45,658 bases of DNA from an uncultured SAR116 cluster alpha proteobacterium (GCA_902615325.1 CACMOJ010000013.1:1-45658), one strand, 5' to 3'; positions 17,206 to 24,311 are shown, numbered from the stretch's first letter. The notes: generated by a model from the letters alone, not told the origin. A program made the numbers and translations.

Positions 17206-17241
17206 TAATCAATAAAAGTATATTTATATGTATGAAAATTA
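17191..17241 (+). repeat. 51-bp element, copy B (matches 147-197)
   Basis: Identical to 147-197 at 49 of 51 positions. Here it lies in the 203-bp acr3-plcP spacer and is followed by an 11-codon open frame with no ribosome site. It holds a TTGTAA-16 nt-TATATG pair that could be a promoter for plcP. The only other feature in the spacer is the overlapping 78-bp repeat. Confidence 0.75.
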
Positions 17242-17341
17242 TTATAAGCTTAATTTTATTTATTTAATTTTTTAGAAATAAATCTGTAATAAAACCTATG
17301 TATAAGGATTTTAAATTAATTCTAAAAAATTCTATTTAGAT

Positions 17342-18142
17342 ATGGATAAGTATCAAAATAAAAATTATAGAGCTATTTGGATTTCTGACATTCATTTAGG
17401 TTCAACTGGTGCACAAGCTGAACATCTTCTTGAATTTTTAAAATATAATGAAAGTAAATATCTATATTTAGTTGGTGATATTATAGATGGGTGGCGTTTA
17501 ATGAAAAAGTGGTATTGGCCTCAATCACATAATGATGTTATCCAAAAAATTTTAAGAAAAGCTAGAAAAGGCACAAAAATTACATTTATTCCAGGCAATC
17601 ACGATGAAGGGGCAAGAACTTTTTTAGGTATTGCATTTGGTGATATTAAGATAAAAAATGAGGCTTTTCATATAACTGCAAAGAAAGAAAAATTATGGAT
17701 AGTTCATGGTGATCTTTTTGACGAAGTAATGCAACATGCCAGATGGCTAGCATATTTAGGAGACTCAGCATATACTTTTCTATTATGGCTAAATAGGTGG
17801 TTTAACAAAATAAGACGTTTTTTTAAATTACCGTATTGGTCACTATCCAAGTATTTAAAATTAAAAGTTAAAAAAGCAGTTTCTTTTATAAATGCATTTG
17901 AAACTCTTATGGTAAAAGAGGCGTCTAGAAGAGGATGTGATGGTGTGGTATGTGGTCATATACATAAACCTGAATTGAAAACAATCAATAATAAAATTTA
18001 CGCAAATGATGGTGATTGGGTTGAATCTATTTCAGCTTTAGTTGAACACCAAAATGGAGAACTGGAAATTATTAATTGGGCTGAATTGAGTCATGATCAT
18101 TTATATCAAAACGATCTAACTAAAGTTAAAAAAATAGCATGA
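17342..18142 (+). CDS. plcP: PlcP-type phospholipase C (metallophosphoesterase)
   Basis: A 266-aa calcineurin-like metallophosphoesterase. Metal ligands: D16 and H18 (SDIHLG), D46 (VGDIIDGW), N86-H87 (PGNHDE), H122 (VHGDLFD) and H206/H208 (CGHIHKPE). It resembles UDP-2,3-diacylglucosamine pyrophosphatase and the PlcP enzymes of alphaproteobacteria, which cleave phosphatidylglycerol and phosphatidylethanolamine to diacylglycerol during phosphate starvation. The direct coupling (4-bp ATGA overlap) to a lipid glycosyltransferase and the nearby phosphonate genes favour PlcP over an LpxH-like role. It probably acts at the inner membrane. Flanked by 78-bp direct repeats. Confidence 0.88.
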   Translation: MDKYQNKNYRAIWISDIHLGSTGAQAEHLLEFLKYNESKYLYLVGDIIDGWRLMKKWYWPQSHNDVIQKILRKARKGTKITFIPGNHDEGARTFLGIAFGDIKIKNEAFHITAKKEKLWIVHGDLFDEVMQHARWLAYLGDSAYTFLLWLNRWFNKIRRFFKLPYWSLSKYLKLKVKKAVSFINAFETLMVKEASRRGCDGVVCGHIHKPELKTINNKIYANDGDWVESISALVEHQNGELEIINWAELSHDHLYQNDLTKVKKIA

Positions 18143-19533
18143 AAATTTTAATTGTAACAGACGCTTGGTATCCTCAAGTCAATGGGGTAGTAAGAACTTT
18201 AGATGAGACATCTAAGCAATTAAAGAAATTTGGTCATGAGGTAAAGTTAATTACACCAGAGGGTTTTTTAACAATACCATGTCCAACTTATCCTGAAATA
18301 AAATTATCTCTTTTCCCTGGTGCTAGAGTTTCATCTATGATCAGAGAATTTAATCCAGATCGTTTACATATTGCTACTGAAGGTCCTTTAGGTCTTTCCG
18401 CGCGTGGATATGCTAATAGAAATGGTTTAGCTTTTACATCAGCCTATCATACGAGATTTCCAGAGTATGTTCATGCAAGGACAAAACTTCCACTTAAAAT
18501 TACTTATTCATTCTTAAGATGGTTTCATAATAGCTCTGATCTTGTAATGGTTCCTACAGAAGAAGTCAAAAAAGATTTAATAAAACACAAAATTAGCAAC
18601 CCTAAAATATGGTCAAGAGGTGTAGATTTAGAGATTTTTAAGCCCAAAAGAGGCAGAAAAAAAAATCAAAAACCTATTATGTTAAATGTAGGAAGAGTAT
18701 CTGTAGAAAAAAATTTAGAAGAGTTTTTAAAAATAGATCTGCCATATGAAAAATGGGTTGTAGGAGACGGCCCTGCATTAAGAGAATTAAAAAAAAAATA
18801 CCCTAAGGTTATTTTCCATGGCGCTAAGAGTAAAGAAGAGTTGGAATACTACTATAACAAGGCGGATATATTTGTTTTTCCAAGCAAAACTGACACATTT
18901 GGCTTGGTATTATTAGAGGCTATGGCATGTGGTTTGCCTGTTGCGGCTTTCCCTATAAGTGGTCCTTTAGATGTTATTGGTAACTCAAATGCAGGTATTC
19001 TTGATTCTAACCTAAAAGAAGCATGTAAGAAGGCTTTGCTAATACCAAGAAAAGTGCCAAGAGAATACGCTAAAACATTTTCATGGGTATCAACAAGTAA
19101 AACCTTTGAGTCTTATCTGGTAAGCATAAGAAAAAAAGACACTACGTATAATATTGAAGACAATCCTCATAAGGGTAATACTGGGATTACAAGAGCATAT
19201 CATGCGGCTAAAAACTCGTTGTCAGGTTTAAATTTTGCTTTGAGAGAAGAAAGTGCTTTTAGACAAGAAATGTTTTTATCAATAATTTCATTATCTATAA
19301 TATTGATTGCCGAAGTTAGTACTATTGAAATCGTGCTAATGATTTTCACAACTTCCCTTGTCTTGATCATAGAATTATTAAATTCTAGTATAGAAGCTGC
19401 AATTGACAGAATATCATATGATTATCATGGTTTATCTAAAAGAGCTAAAGATTATGGATCAGCTGCTGTAATGTTAACATTAATTTTATGGGTCGTAATT
19501 CATGGATTAATTTTATTTAATAATATCCATTAA
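18139..19533 (+). CDS. agt: GT4 diacylglycerol glycosyltransferase (Agt-like) fused to DgkA-type kinase
   Basis: Residues 1 to about 325 form a family-4 GT-B glycosyltransferase: N-terminal TDAWYPQVNGVVRTL, the sugar-nucleotide region MLNVGRVSVEKNLEEF, and the donor-site TDTFGLVLLEAMACGLPV. Residues about 347-464 form a complete prokaryotic diacylglycerol kinase: FALREESAFRQE, three TM segments, and the active-site run with E412, N415 and E419 spaced as E69, N72 and E76 of E. coli DgkA, followed by RAKDYGSAAVM. Agt enzymes glycosylate the diacylglycerol that PlcP releases; the kinase domain would return it to phosphatidate. The reading frame is continuous with no sign of a frameshift. Specific sugar is unknown. 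Confidence 0.9.
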   Translation: MKILIVTDAWYPQVNGVVRTLDETSKQLKKFGHEVKLITPEGFLTIPCPTYPEIKLSLFPGARVSSMIREFNPDRLHIATEGPLGLSARGYANRNGLAFTSAYHTRFPEYVHARTKLPLKITYSFLRWFHNSSDLVMVPTEEVKKDLIKHKISNPKIWSRGVDLEIFKPKRGRKKNQKPIMLNVGRVSVEKNLEEFLKIDLPYEKWVVGDGPALRELKKKYPKVIFHGAKSKEELEYYYNKADIFVFPSKTDTFGLVLLEAMACGLPVAAFPISGPLDVIGNSNAGILDSNLKEACKKALLIPRKVPREYAKTFSWVSTSKTFESYLVSIRKKDTTYNIEDNPHKGNTGITRAYHAAKNSLSGLNFALREESAFRQEMFLSIISLSIILIAEVSTIEIVLMIFTTSLVLIIELLNSSIEAAIDRISYDYHGLSKRAKDYGSAAVMLTLILWVVIHGLILFNNIH

Positions 19534-19549
19534 AGATGACTTGCCAATC

Positions 19550-19627
19550 AAAAGACTTAAAATTTCTAATTATACTCTAGCCTTATATTGACTGAATTTA
19601 AGTGTTTATAAAAATTTAACATTTTTG
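19550..19627 (+). repeat. 78-bp direct repeat, right copy
   Basis: The right-hand partner of 17128-17205, starting 16 bp after the fused glycosyltransferase-kinase gene. The copies could recombine to delete or amplify the lipid cassette; removal would leave acr3 intact with one repeat after it. Confidence 0.9.
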
Positions 19628-19666
19628 AAATAAAAATTTAATACAGACAAATTATGATCTTGTATA

Positions 19667-19730
19667 TTGAATGGTATATGCATTGACACATTGACTCCTC
19701 CTTAAGACAAATAATACATATACCATTCAA
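19667..19730. ncRNA. 14-bp inverted repeat with anti-SD/SD-like loop; small RNA or leader candidate
   Basis: Bases 19667-19680 and 19717-19730 are perfectly complementary over 14 bp around a 36-nt loop. On the plus strand the loop carries CTCCTCCTT, close to the 16S anti-Shine-Dalgarno sequence, as in loops of some alphaproteobacterial sRNAs. On the minus strand the same bases read AAGGAGGAG followed at good spacing by ATG and an 18-codon frame (19691 down to 19638). Strand and function are undecided. Confidence 0.5.
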
Positions 19731-19837
19731 ATAAAAATCTTTGTTTTTTGAAAATTTTTATTTTTAACTCAAAACAGAAAAAGTTATTTAAACAAAAGTA
19801 TAAAATTTAAATAAAACTAACAAATAACAAACTTAGC

Positions 19838-19990
19838 AACCCATCAATGAACCTTGGTCCGTGTTCCATGGACTACTGTCAGTGGGAGGGCTGCCCCCTG
19901 AACATTGACCATTGTTGATTAGGAAAAGGGTGCAGTAACCCCGGACCAAGGAATGTGTCTACTGTAGACAAGGTTGTAGACAAGCTTTTT
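19838..19990 (+). ncRNA. candidate structured RNA, class not recognised
   Basis: A G+C-rich block in A+T-rich surroundings. A perfect 10-bp helix joins 19852-19861 to 19942-19951 and encloses 80 nt with local hairpins, such as GGGCTGCCC near 19888-19896 and GGGT/ACCC near 19928-19941. A hairpin of TGTCTAC with GTAGACA at 19956-19982 then leads into AGCTTTTTA, consistent with an intrinsic terminator. It does not show the conserved cores of SRP RNA, RNase P RNA, tmRNA or riboswitches I know; a 6S-like RNA is possible but unproven. Boundaries are approximate. Confidence 0.55.
19956..19989 (+). terminator. probable intrinsic terminator of the candidate RNA
   Basis: TGTCTAC can pair with GTAGACA 13 nt later, after which a five-T run follows within three bases. 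The first arm can also form a tighter alternative hairpin with TAGACA next to it. Confidence 0.45.
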
Positions 19991-20065
19991 ATCATTGACG
20001 GACTCACTGTATTTGCTAAGCTATTGATATTGTTGGAATTTAGATAAAACCATTGCTCTGGTTAG

Positions 20066-20105
20066 GCATCACACCTCATCTCGAGCGCACCATCACCCAA
20101 ATTTA
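20066..20105. repeat. diverged 40-nt repeat, copy 1
   Basis: Aligns with 20242-20280 at about 30 of 40 positions with one gap, sharing GCAT, TCTCGAG, GCAC and AATTTA blocks. It lies in the long gene-free stretch. A 5-bp hairpin AACCA/TGGTT lies just upstream. No coding frame was seen. Confidence 0.5.
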
Positions 20106-20241
20106 AGCAATTGATTTGTAAACATATTGTATACAACAGATGGATGGTTTAAAAGACAATGTGCCTGTTAACACAGAATCAGTAATACATAAACTAAGCT
20201 AGAGCTTATGTTCAATTGTATATGGCGGGCGCAGTAAGGGT

Positions 20242-20280
20242 GCATAAAACTTCTTCTCGAGAGCACTCACACTCAATTTA
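20242..20280. repeat. diverged 40-nt repeat, copy 2
   Basis: Partner of 20066-20105, 176 bp downstream. GGGTGC before it can pair with GCACTC inside it (one wobble), so each copy may form a stem-loop. Between the copies I see only short palindromes such as TAAGCTAGAGCTTA near 20194. Confidence 0.5.
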
Positions 20281-20305
20281 CTTTTGGTTTTAAAATTAAA
20301 TTTAA

Positions 20306-20737
20306 CTAATTGCATTTTCCATTTTGTTCTGGATTATCAATCATTTCTTTTTTTCTCATAGGCATTTTATCAATTAAATGGTGAATTTTTTTTAATAACG
20401 AGATATCTGTTGAATGTCCTTTAACTTGACCATCATAACCAATTAACCAAATACCATATTTATTTTTATATTTATCAGGGAAAATATAGTTACTTACTTC
20501 ATCACCAACAATTTTAACATATTCCAAATTTCTTATTTCATTTTCACACCTATAATTTTTAAAAAAATCGTCAACTTCGTTTATGAAATGAACATATTTT
20601 CCCTTTGTGATAAAAAGAACTACCCTTTTATTCCATGAAAATGATTGAATTTGTTTTTGTAAATCAATTTTTTCACTCGAATTACTAATGCCTGATAATG
20701 TTATAAAAATTAACAATAAACATATTTTTTTAATCAT
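20306..20737 (-). CDS. DUF4174 domain secreted protein
   Basis: A 143-aa product with a signal peptide (MIKKICLLLIFITLSGISNSS) and a DUF4174 domain. The family pattern is visible: QSFSWNKRVVLFI near the start of the domain, YGIWLIGYDGQVKGHSTD in the middle, and the closing LIDKMPMRKKEM. The fold is thioredoxin-like in related proteins, but there is no CxxC here, and no function is known. In-frame starts farther upstream (TTG at 20779, ATG at 20749) lack proper ribosome-site spacing or a signal-like N-terminus, so the ATG at 20737 is used. It faces the gene-free stretch and stands alone. Confidence 0.78.
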   Translation of the reverse strand: MIKKICLLLIFITLSGISNSSEKIDLQKQIQSFSWNKRVVLFITKGKYVHFINEVDDFFKNYRCENEIRNLEYVKIVGDEVSNYIFPDKYKNKYGIWLIGYDGQVKGHSTDISLLKKIHHLIDKMPMRKKEMIDNPEQNGKCN

Positions 20738-20815
20738 TTCTAAAATCATACTCCTCAAGAACCACGCCCCTACTTCCAAAAACTTTTATAAATTGATCTT
20801 TTTTTTTCATTTCTT

Positions 20816-21061
20816 TTAATCTTTTAAAAAATTGGTTGGCAATTTTGATATGCATTCATCTTCTAGTTCAAATAAATGCCTAACTCTGCTTACACATTCT
20901 TTATTCCAAACCTTTGTAGTCACTATTCTTAAGATGCCATTTGCTTTTAACTTTGGCAAATATTTGTCTTTTATATTATTCCATCTAAATAATTTAAGTT
21001 CTAATTCTTTTTCTGAAACGAAATCTTGAGTTGTATAATTGATTAATTTAGATTTTTTCAT
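20816..21061 (-). CDS. hypothetical small protein
   Basis: An 81-aa product I do not recognise. It is highly charged, probably helical, with two Cys and several aromatic residues, and lacks a signal peptide or membrane segment. An AAGGG lies about 7-10 bases before its ATG. It is read in the same direction as the DUF4174 gene 78 bp downstream. A 65-codon frame on the opposite strand has no ribosome site and is ignored. Confidence 0.6.
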   Translation of the reverse strand: MKKSKLINYTTQDFVSEKELELKLFRWNNIKDKYLPKLKANGILRIVTTKVWNKECVSRVRHLFELEDECISKLPTNFLKD

Positions 21062-21197
21062 CCTCTACACCCTTTAAATTATCAAAGTATTCATTTTACT
21101 AAAACAAATTATATCATGAATAATATCTAGAATTATTTTTATTTATAAATTTTTTAGTTAAGATTATCATAATTTTATTTTTGGAAAAAATAAGAAA

Positions 21198-22022
21198 ATG
21201 GATTTTAAATTAAACAAATTATCAAAAATGCTTGGTTTGGAAATTTTAAATTTAGATTTAAAAAAGGTAATTGATAAAAATTTAAAAATAAAATTGAACG
21301 ATCTTTTTGTTGAAAATAAAGTTTTAGTTATAAGAAAACAATTTTTGAATCCAAATGAATTTCAGAAAGCTGCAGAGATCTTTGGAAACATTTTTAGACA
21401 ACACAATTCAAAATTTTCTCTTGAAGAAAACCCTTTAGTTCATTACATTTCCAATCAAGATAAATTTTCAAATGGGAAAATATATATTCCAGGCGAAGGT
21501 TTTCATACTGACCATAGTAATGATAAGAAGCCACCAAAGGCTACTATTTTATTATCTAAAGAAATACCTTCATATGGTGGAGACACGCAATTCATAAATA
21601 TGAATTTACTTTATGAAAATTTGTCTAAGGAAATGAAAACCAAAATTAAAAATTTAAAAGCAAAACATGTTTATCAGAGTAAGTTTAGTAAAAGAAAATT
21701 AATGAACATTAAAAACCAAAATCATAAAAACAATGAAGTATTTCATCCTCTTGTAAAAATTCATCCAGAAACTGGTTTAAAATCCTTATATATAAATCCA
21801 ATAAGGATAGAACAAATTTCAAATTACTCTGATGAACAAACTGTAAGTTTGATTGATGAATTAATGGAGCATGTCAATTCATTAAAATTTGAATACAGAC
21901 ATAAATGGGAAGTTGGGGATTTTGTTATTTGGGATAATAGAACTTTAATGCATAAAGCAAATGGCGATTATGACATGTCAGAAAAGAGATATCTTTACAG
22001 ATTAATGCTTCATGATAATTAA
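21198..22022 (+). CDS. TauD/TfdA-family 2-oxoglutarate-dependent dioxygenase
   Basis: A non-haem Fe(II) dioxygenase of 274 aa. The iron triad is H103-x-D105 (FHTDHS) and H252 (LMHKANGDY); an Arg near 264-268 in the C-terminal segment fits the 2-oxoglutarate site. The family hydroxylates substrates such as taurine, sulfonates, phenoxyacetates or carnitine precursors while turning 2-oxoglutarate into succinate. The substrate cannot be read from sequence, and the neighbours (hypotheticals) give no help. A phosphonate role is conceivable but the known phosphonate hydroxylase PhnY is of a different subfamily. Confidence 0.88.
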   Translation: MDFKLNKLSKMLGLEILNLDLKKVIDKNLKIKLNDLFVENKVLVIRKQFLNPNEFQKAAEIFGNIFRQHNSKFSLEENPLVHYISNQDKFSNGKIYIPGEGFHTDHSNDKKPPKATILLSKEIPSYGGDTQFINMNLLYENLSKEMKTKIKNLKAKHVYQSKFSKRKLMNIKNQNHKNNEVFHPLVKIHPETGLKSLYINPIRIEQISNYSDEQTVSLIDELMEHVNSLKFEYRHKWEVGDFVIWDNRTLMHKANGDYDMSEKRYLYRLMLHDN

Positions 22023-22045
22023 AATCAAATTAAAATAGTTTCATA

Positions 22046-22291
22046 ATGAAAAAGAAATTTGTAGTTCGTTCAATTAATAATAGTGATCAAAGTCTATGTA
22101 TTGATATATTCAAAAGAAACGATAATACTTTTGGATTTGAAGAATATAGAAGAGATAAAGAAACATATGAGGGTTGGTATAAAGTTAAAATGTACGAACA
22201 TAATATTTATTTAACTGAAAAAGAAGCAATTTCTAATGCTTGCAAGTATGTACGTTGGTTAAGAGAAAATATCAATAAGACAGACTTGTAA
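22046..22291 (+). CDS. hypothetical protein
   Basis: An 81-aa soluble product of unknown family, rich in charged and aromatic residues (GWYKVKMYEH, YVRWLREN). It starts 23 bp after the dioxygenase gene on the same strand and may be its operon partner. No signal peptide or motif is visible. Confidence 0.55.
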   Translation: MKKKFVVRSINNSDQSLCIDIFKRNDNTFGFEEYRRDKETYEGWYKVKMYEHNIYLTEKEAISNACKYVRWLRENINKTDL

Positions 22292-22361
22292 ACAAATTTA
22301 AAAAAATTAATTTTAAAATAAATCTTTAAATGTATACTTGTTAAAAAATATTGAGGTATTT

Positions 22362-22913
22362 ATGAGTAAATATTGTCCAAGATGGGTGTATATGACAATT
22401 GTAGCTCAAGCTTGTTTTGATTACATTAAATTGGATCTTGGTGCTGGTTTACTTGTCATATCAAACAAATATGACGACGGATTAAAAGAAATTTATGAGG
22501 ATACAGATTTACCAAAAATTGACGGTGTAGCGATGGAGTTTTTAAGAATATGTAGCGAGCTTAAAATTAACCAAAACACTGAACATGTGATCTCTGATTA
22601 TTTATATTATAAATTTAATTATGTTAATTTATTTTTAAAAAGAAACTTTCAAAGTTTTGTTAATGATATTAGATTTTCTGATTATCCAAGATATCCCACA
22701 GCAGAAGACACTGTAAATAACTTTTATAGATTTTCAAAATCTTGGGCAACCAAAAAAAAAGTGTTGTATGACAAAGCATGGAATTTAAAAACCCAAGATA
22801 AGTTTAGTGAATTAAAAAATTTGGCTGGTAGACCTTTTTCAAGTGAATTATTGAAAATGCAAGATATCAATAAAGTAGAAGAAAAACTTGCGTCTGTTTG
22901 GACAAAGGAATAA
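22362..22913 (+). CDS. hypothetical protein
   Basis: A 183-aa soluble product that I cannot assign. It is mostly helical, with aromatic-rich stretches (SKYCPRWVYM, YLYYKFNYVNLFL). The ATG at 22362 has TTGAGG six bases upstream; an in-frame TTG at 22338 does not. It is followed by a convergent small gene after 36 bp. Confidence 0.6.
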   Translation: MSKYCPRWVYMTIVAQACFDYIKLDLGAGLLVISNKYDDGLKEIYEDTDLPKIDGVAMEFLRICSELKINQNTEHVISDYLYYKFNYVNLFLKRNFQSFVNDIRFSDYPRYPTAEDTVNNFYRFSKSWATKKKVLYDKAWNLKTQDKFSELKNLAGRPFSSELLKMQDINKVEEKLASVWTKE

Positions 22914-22949
22914 TTTTTTTATTAATTTAAAATCATTAATATGTTTATC

Positions 22950-23144
22950 TTATTTATTTTTCATCATTTGTCTAAGACTTGATATAAACGAAGATTTATC
23001 AACAGAATTCTTCATTTTTATAACTGCAATTTTATCTTCCATGTTTTTAGAACTCTCTATATAGGAATTTAATAATTTATTTTTTTTAGATTTTAACTTT
23101 TGCTCATTTCTTAATTTTTTAAGTTTTAAATTTTCACTTTCCAT
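22950..23144 (-). CDS. small Lys-rich helical protein (doubtful)
   Basis: A 64-aa frame rich in Lys, Ser and Asn, predicted to be helical with coiled-coil character in the first half. No family is recognised and the ribosome site is poor. It fills the gap between two plus-strand genes with no overlap, which is the main reason to keep it. Confidence 0.35.
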   Translation of the reverse strand: MESENLKLKKLRNEQKLKSKKNKLLNSYIESSKNMEDKIAVIKMKNSVDKSSFISSLRQMMKNK

Positions 23145-23218
23145 ATTTTATATTACCACACTTTGGGTTAATTTTAAAAATACATTTACGTTTTAACAAG
23201 CTTTAATATAATAAAAAA

Positions 23219-23611
23219 ATGAAAGCAAAGGTTCTTAAAAATTCTGACAAGATTTACTTTTTCCACAATAAAAGGTGTTCAAAATCAAGAGAAGTTAAAA
23301 AGTATCTTGATGAAAATAATGTTAAATATAGTATTGTGGATTATTTAAATATTTTACCTAATAAAAATTTCTTAAAAAATGTTCTTGTAAAACTTGAAAA
23401 TAATTTTGAAGAAATAATTAGGATAAATGAAAAATTATATAAAAATCTTAAGATTGATGAAAAAGGACATACATTTGAAAATATAATGAATTTAGTGACT
23501 AAATACCCAATATTAATGCAAAGACCTATTGTGGCAATTGAAAGAGATAATGAAATAATCGAATCTATTATTTGCCGGCCTACCGAACTTATTAAATCAA
23601 TATTTGATTAA
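23219..23611 (+). CDS. arsC: ArsC/YfgD-family arsenate reductase
   Basis: A 130-aa thioredoxin-fold protein with the ArsC-type active site C20-SKSR24 (NKRCSKSRE), the LMQRPIVAI segment with its conserved Arg-Pro, and ...ICRPTELIK at the end. Such enzymes reduce arsenate to arsenite with glutathione and glutaredoxin. An ACR3 arsenite exporter lies 6 kb upstream, which supports an arsenic role; the related Spx/YfgD group without arsenate activity remains possible. Its stop is 3 bp before a small zinc-ribbon gene. Confidence 0.8.
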   Translation: MKAKVLKNSDKIYFFHNKRCSKSREVKKYLDENNVKYSIVDYLNILPNKNFLKNVLVKLENNFEEIIRINEKLYKNLKIDEKGHTFENIMNLVTKYPILMQRPIVAIERDNEIIESIICRPTELIKSIFD

Positions 23612-23614
23612 TTT

Positions 23615-23785
23615 ATGAATACAAAACTTCCATGCCCATATTGTTCAAGTTTAAAAGGTTATATTTATGTTCAATCACATTATCAATGTTTAAACTGCAA
23701 AACAGTAGTTGATGATTGTTGTAATGGAGAGAAGGAAGTAAACATAAACATTAATCAATTTACCGATGATCAAATTAAAAATTAA
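23615..23785 (+). CDS. 56-aa zinc-ribbon protein
   Basis: A short frame that begins 3 bp after arsC and reads MNTKLPCPYCSSLKG..., then QCLNCK. Cys7/Cys10 and Cys25/Cys28 form two CxxC knuckles 14 residues apart, a standard zinc-ribbon arrangement; a further CC pair follows at 35-36. It is followed by acidic and polar residues. Function is unknown; tight spacing suggests translation together with arsC. Confidence 0.65.
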   Translation: MNTKLPCPYCSSLKGYIYVQSHYQCLNCKTVVDDCCNGEKEVNININQFTDDQIKN

Positions 23786-23816
23786 AAAAACTATGCTTAT
23801 TGTCGTATAATTAACT

Positions 23817-24311
23817 ATGAGATCTCTTACTATAATATTTTCTTTTTTATTTTTTACTAATTGTAGTTTTATAAACACAAAATACGCTAGCAATGAAATT
23901 GAAACTAGCTCAGTGGTTACAGTAAAACCTAAAATTGTAAAAGAAAGTGCTTTTGAAAACTTTTACATGTCTGATAAGTTAGAAAAAGAACTAAATAAAA
24001 TTCAATTTACATCAACGAGCTATTTAAGAAGTAATAAAGATTGTATAGGTATCATACGACTATCTGTATCTGGAAGTATTGATTATTACCAATTGATCAA
24101 TACACTAAAGAAACGAGCTTATGATATTGGTGGAAATGCAATAGGTGTGTATGATTATAGAGAAAAAAGAAGGGTCTTTGTCAATCAGCAAGGTTATAAA
24201 GTTGAGACTAAAAATAAACTAAAACCAAAAACTGAATATGTTTTAGTTAAAGAAAATCAAAAAGTAGCAAAAATAACCGCTGATGTATTTAAATGTAGAA
24301 AATCAACTTAA
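23817..24311 (+). CDS. probable lipoprotein of unknown function
   Basis: The 164-aa product opens with a short hydrophobic leader ending in FFTNC, a lipobox-like site (Cys16), so it is probably a lipid-anchored periplasmic protein. The mature part contains a segment (YQLINTLKKRAYDIGGNAIGVYDYREKRR) that resembles small YbjQ/RcsF-like alpha-beta folds in which a 'GGNAI' turn is common, and a C-terminal Cys that could pair with the earlier Cys. No firm family. Its 3' end overlaps the next, convergent gene by 9 bp. Confidence 0.65.
   Translation: MRSLTIIFSFLFFTNCSFINTKYASNEIETSSVVTVKPKIVKESAFENFYMSDKLEKELNKIQFTSTSYLRSNKDCIGIIRLSVSGSIDYYQLINTLKKRAYDIGGNAIGVYDYREKRRVFVNQQGYKVETKNKLKPKTEYVLVKENQKVAKITADVFKCRKST

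Noticed and set aside
17128-19627. Insertion sequence or prophage behind the direct repeats
   Set aside because: No transposase, integrase or terminal inverted repeats are encoded in or next to the interval; only the two lipid genes lie between the repeats.
19638-19691. 18-codon minus-strand leader peptide as a firm gene
   Set aside because: It has an excellent ribosome site but too little length to support coding, so it is noted only within the inverted-repeat feature.
19838-20280. tRNA, rRNA fragment or CRISPR array in the long gene-free stretch
   Set aside because: No cloverleaf or conserved T-loop, no rRNA core sequence, and the two repeats are too diverged and too far apart for a CRISPR array.
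20832-21029. 65-codon plus-strand frame opposite the 20816-21061 gene
   Set aside because: It mirrors the minus-strand gene, has no ribosome site and no recognisable domain.
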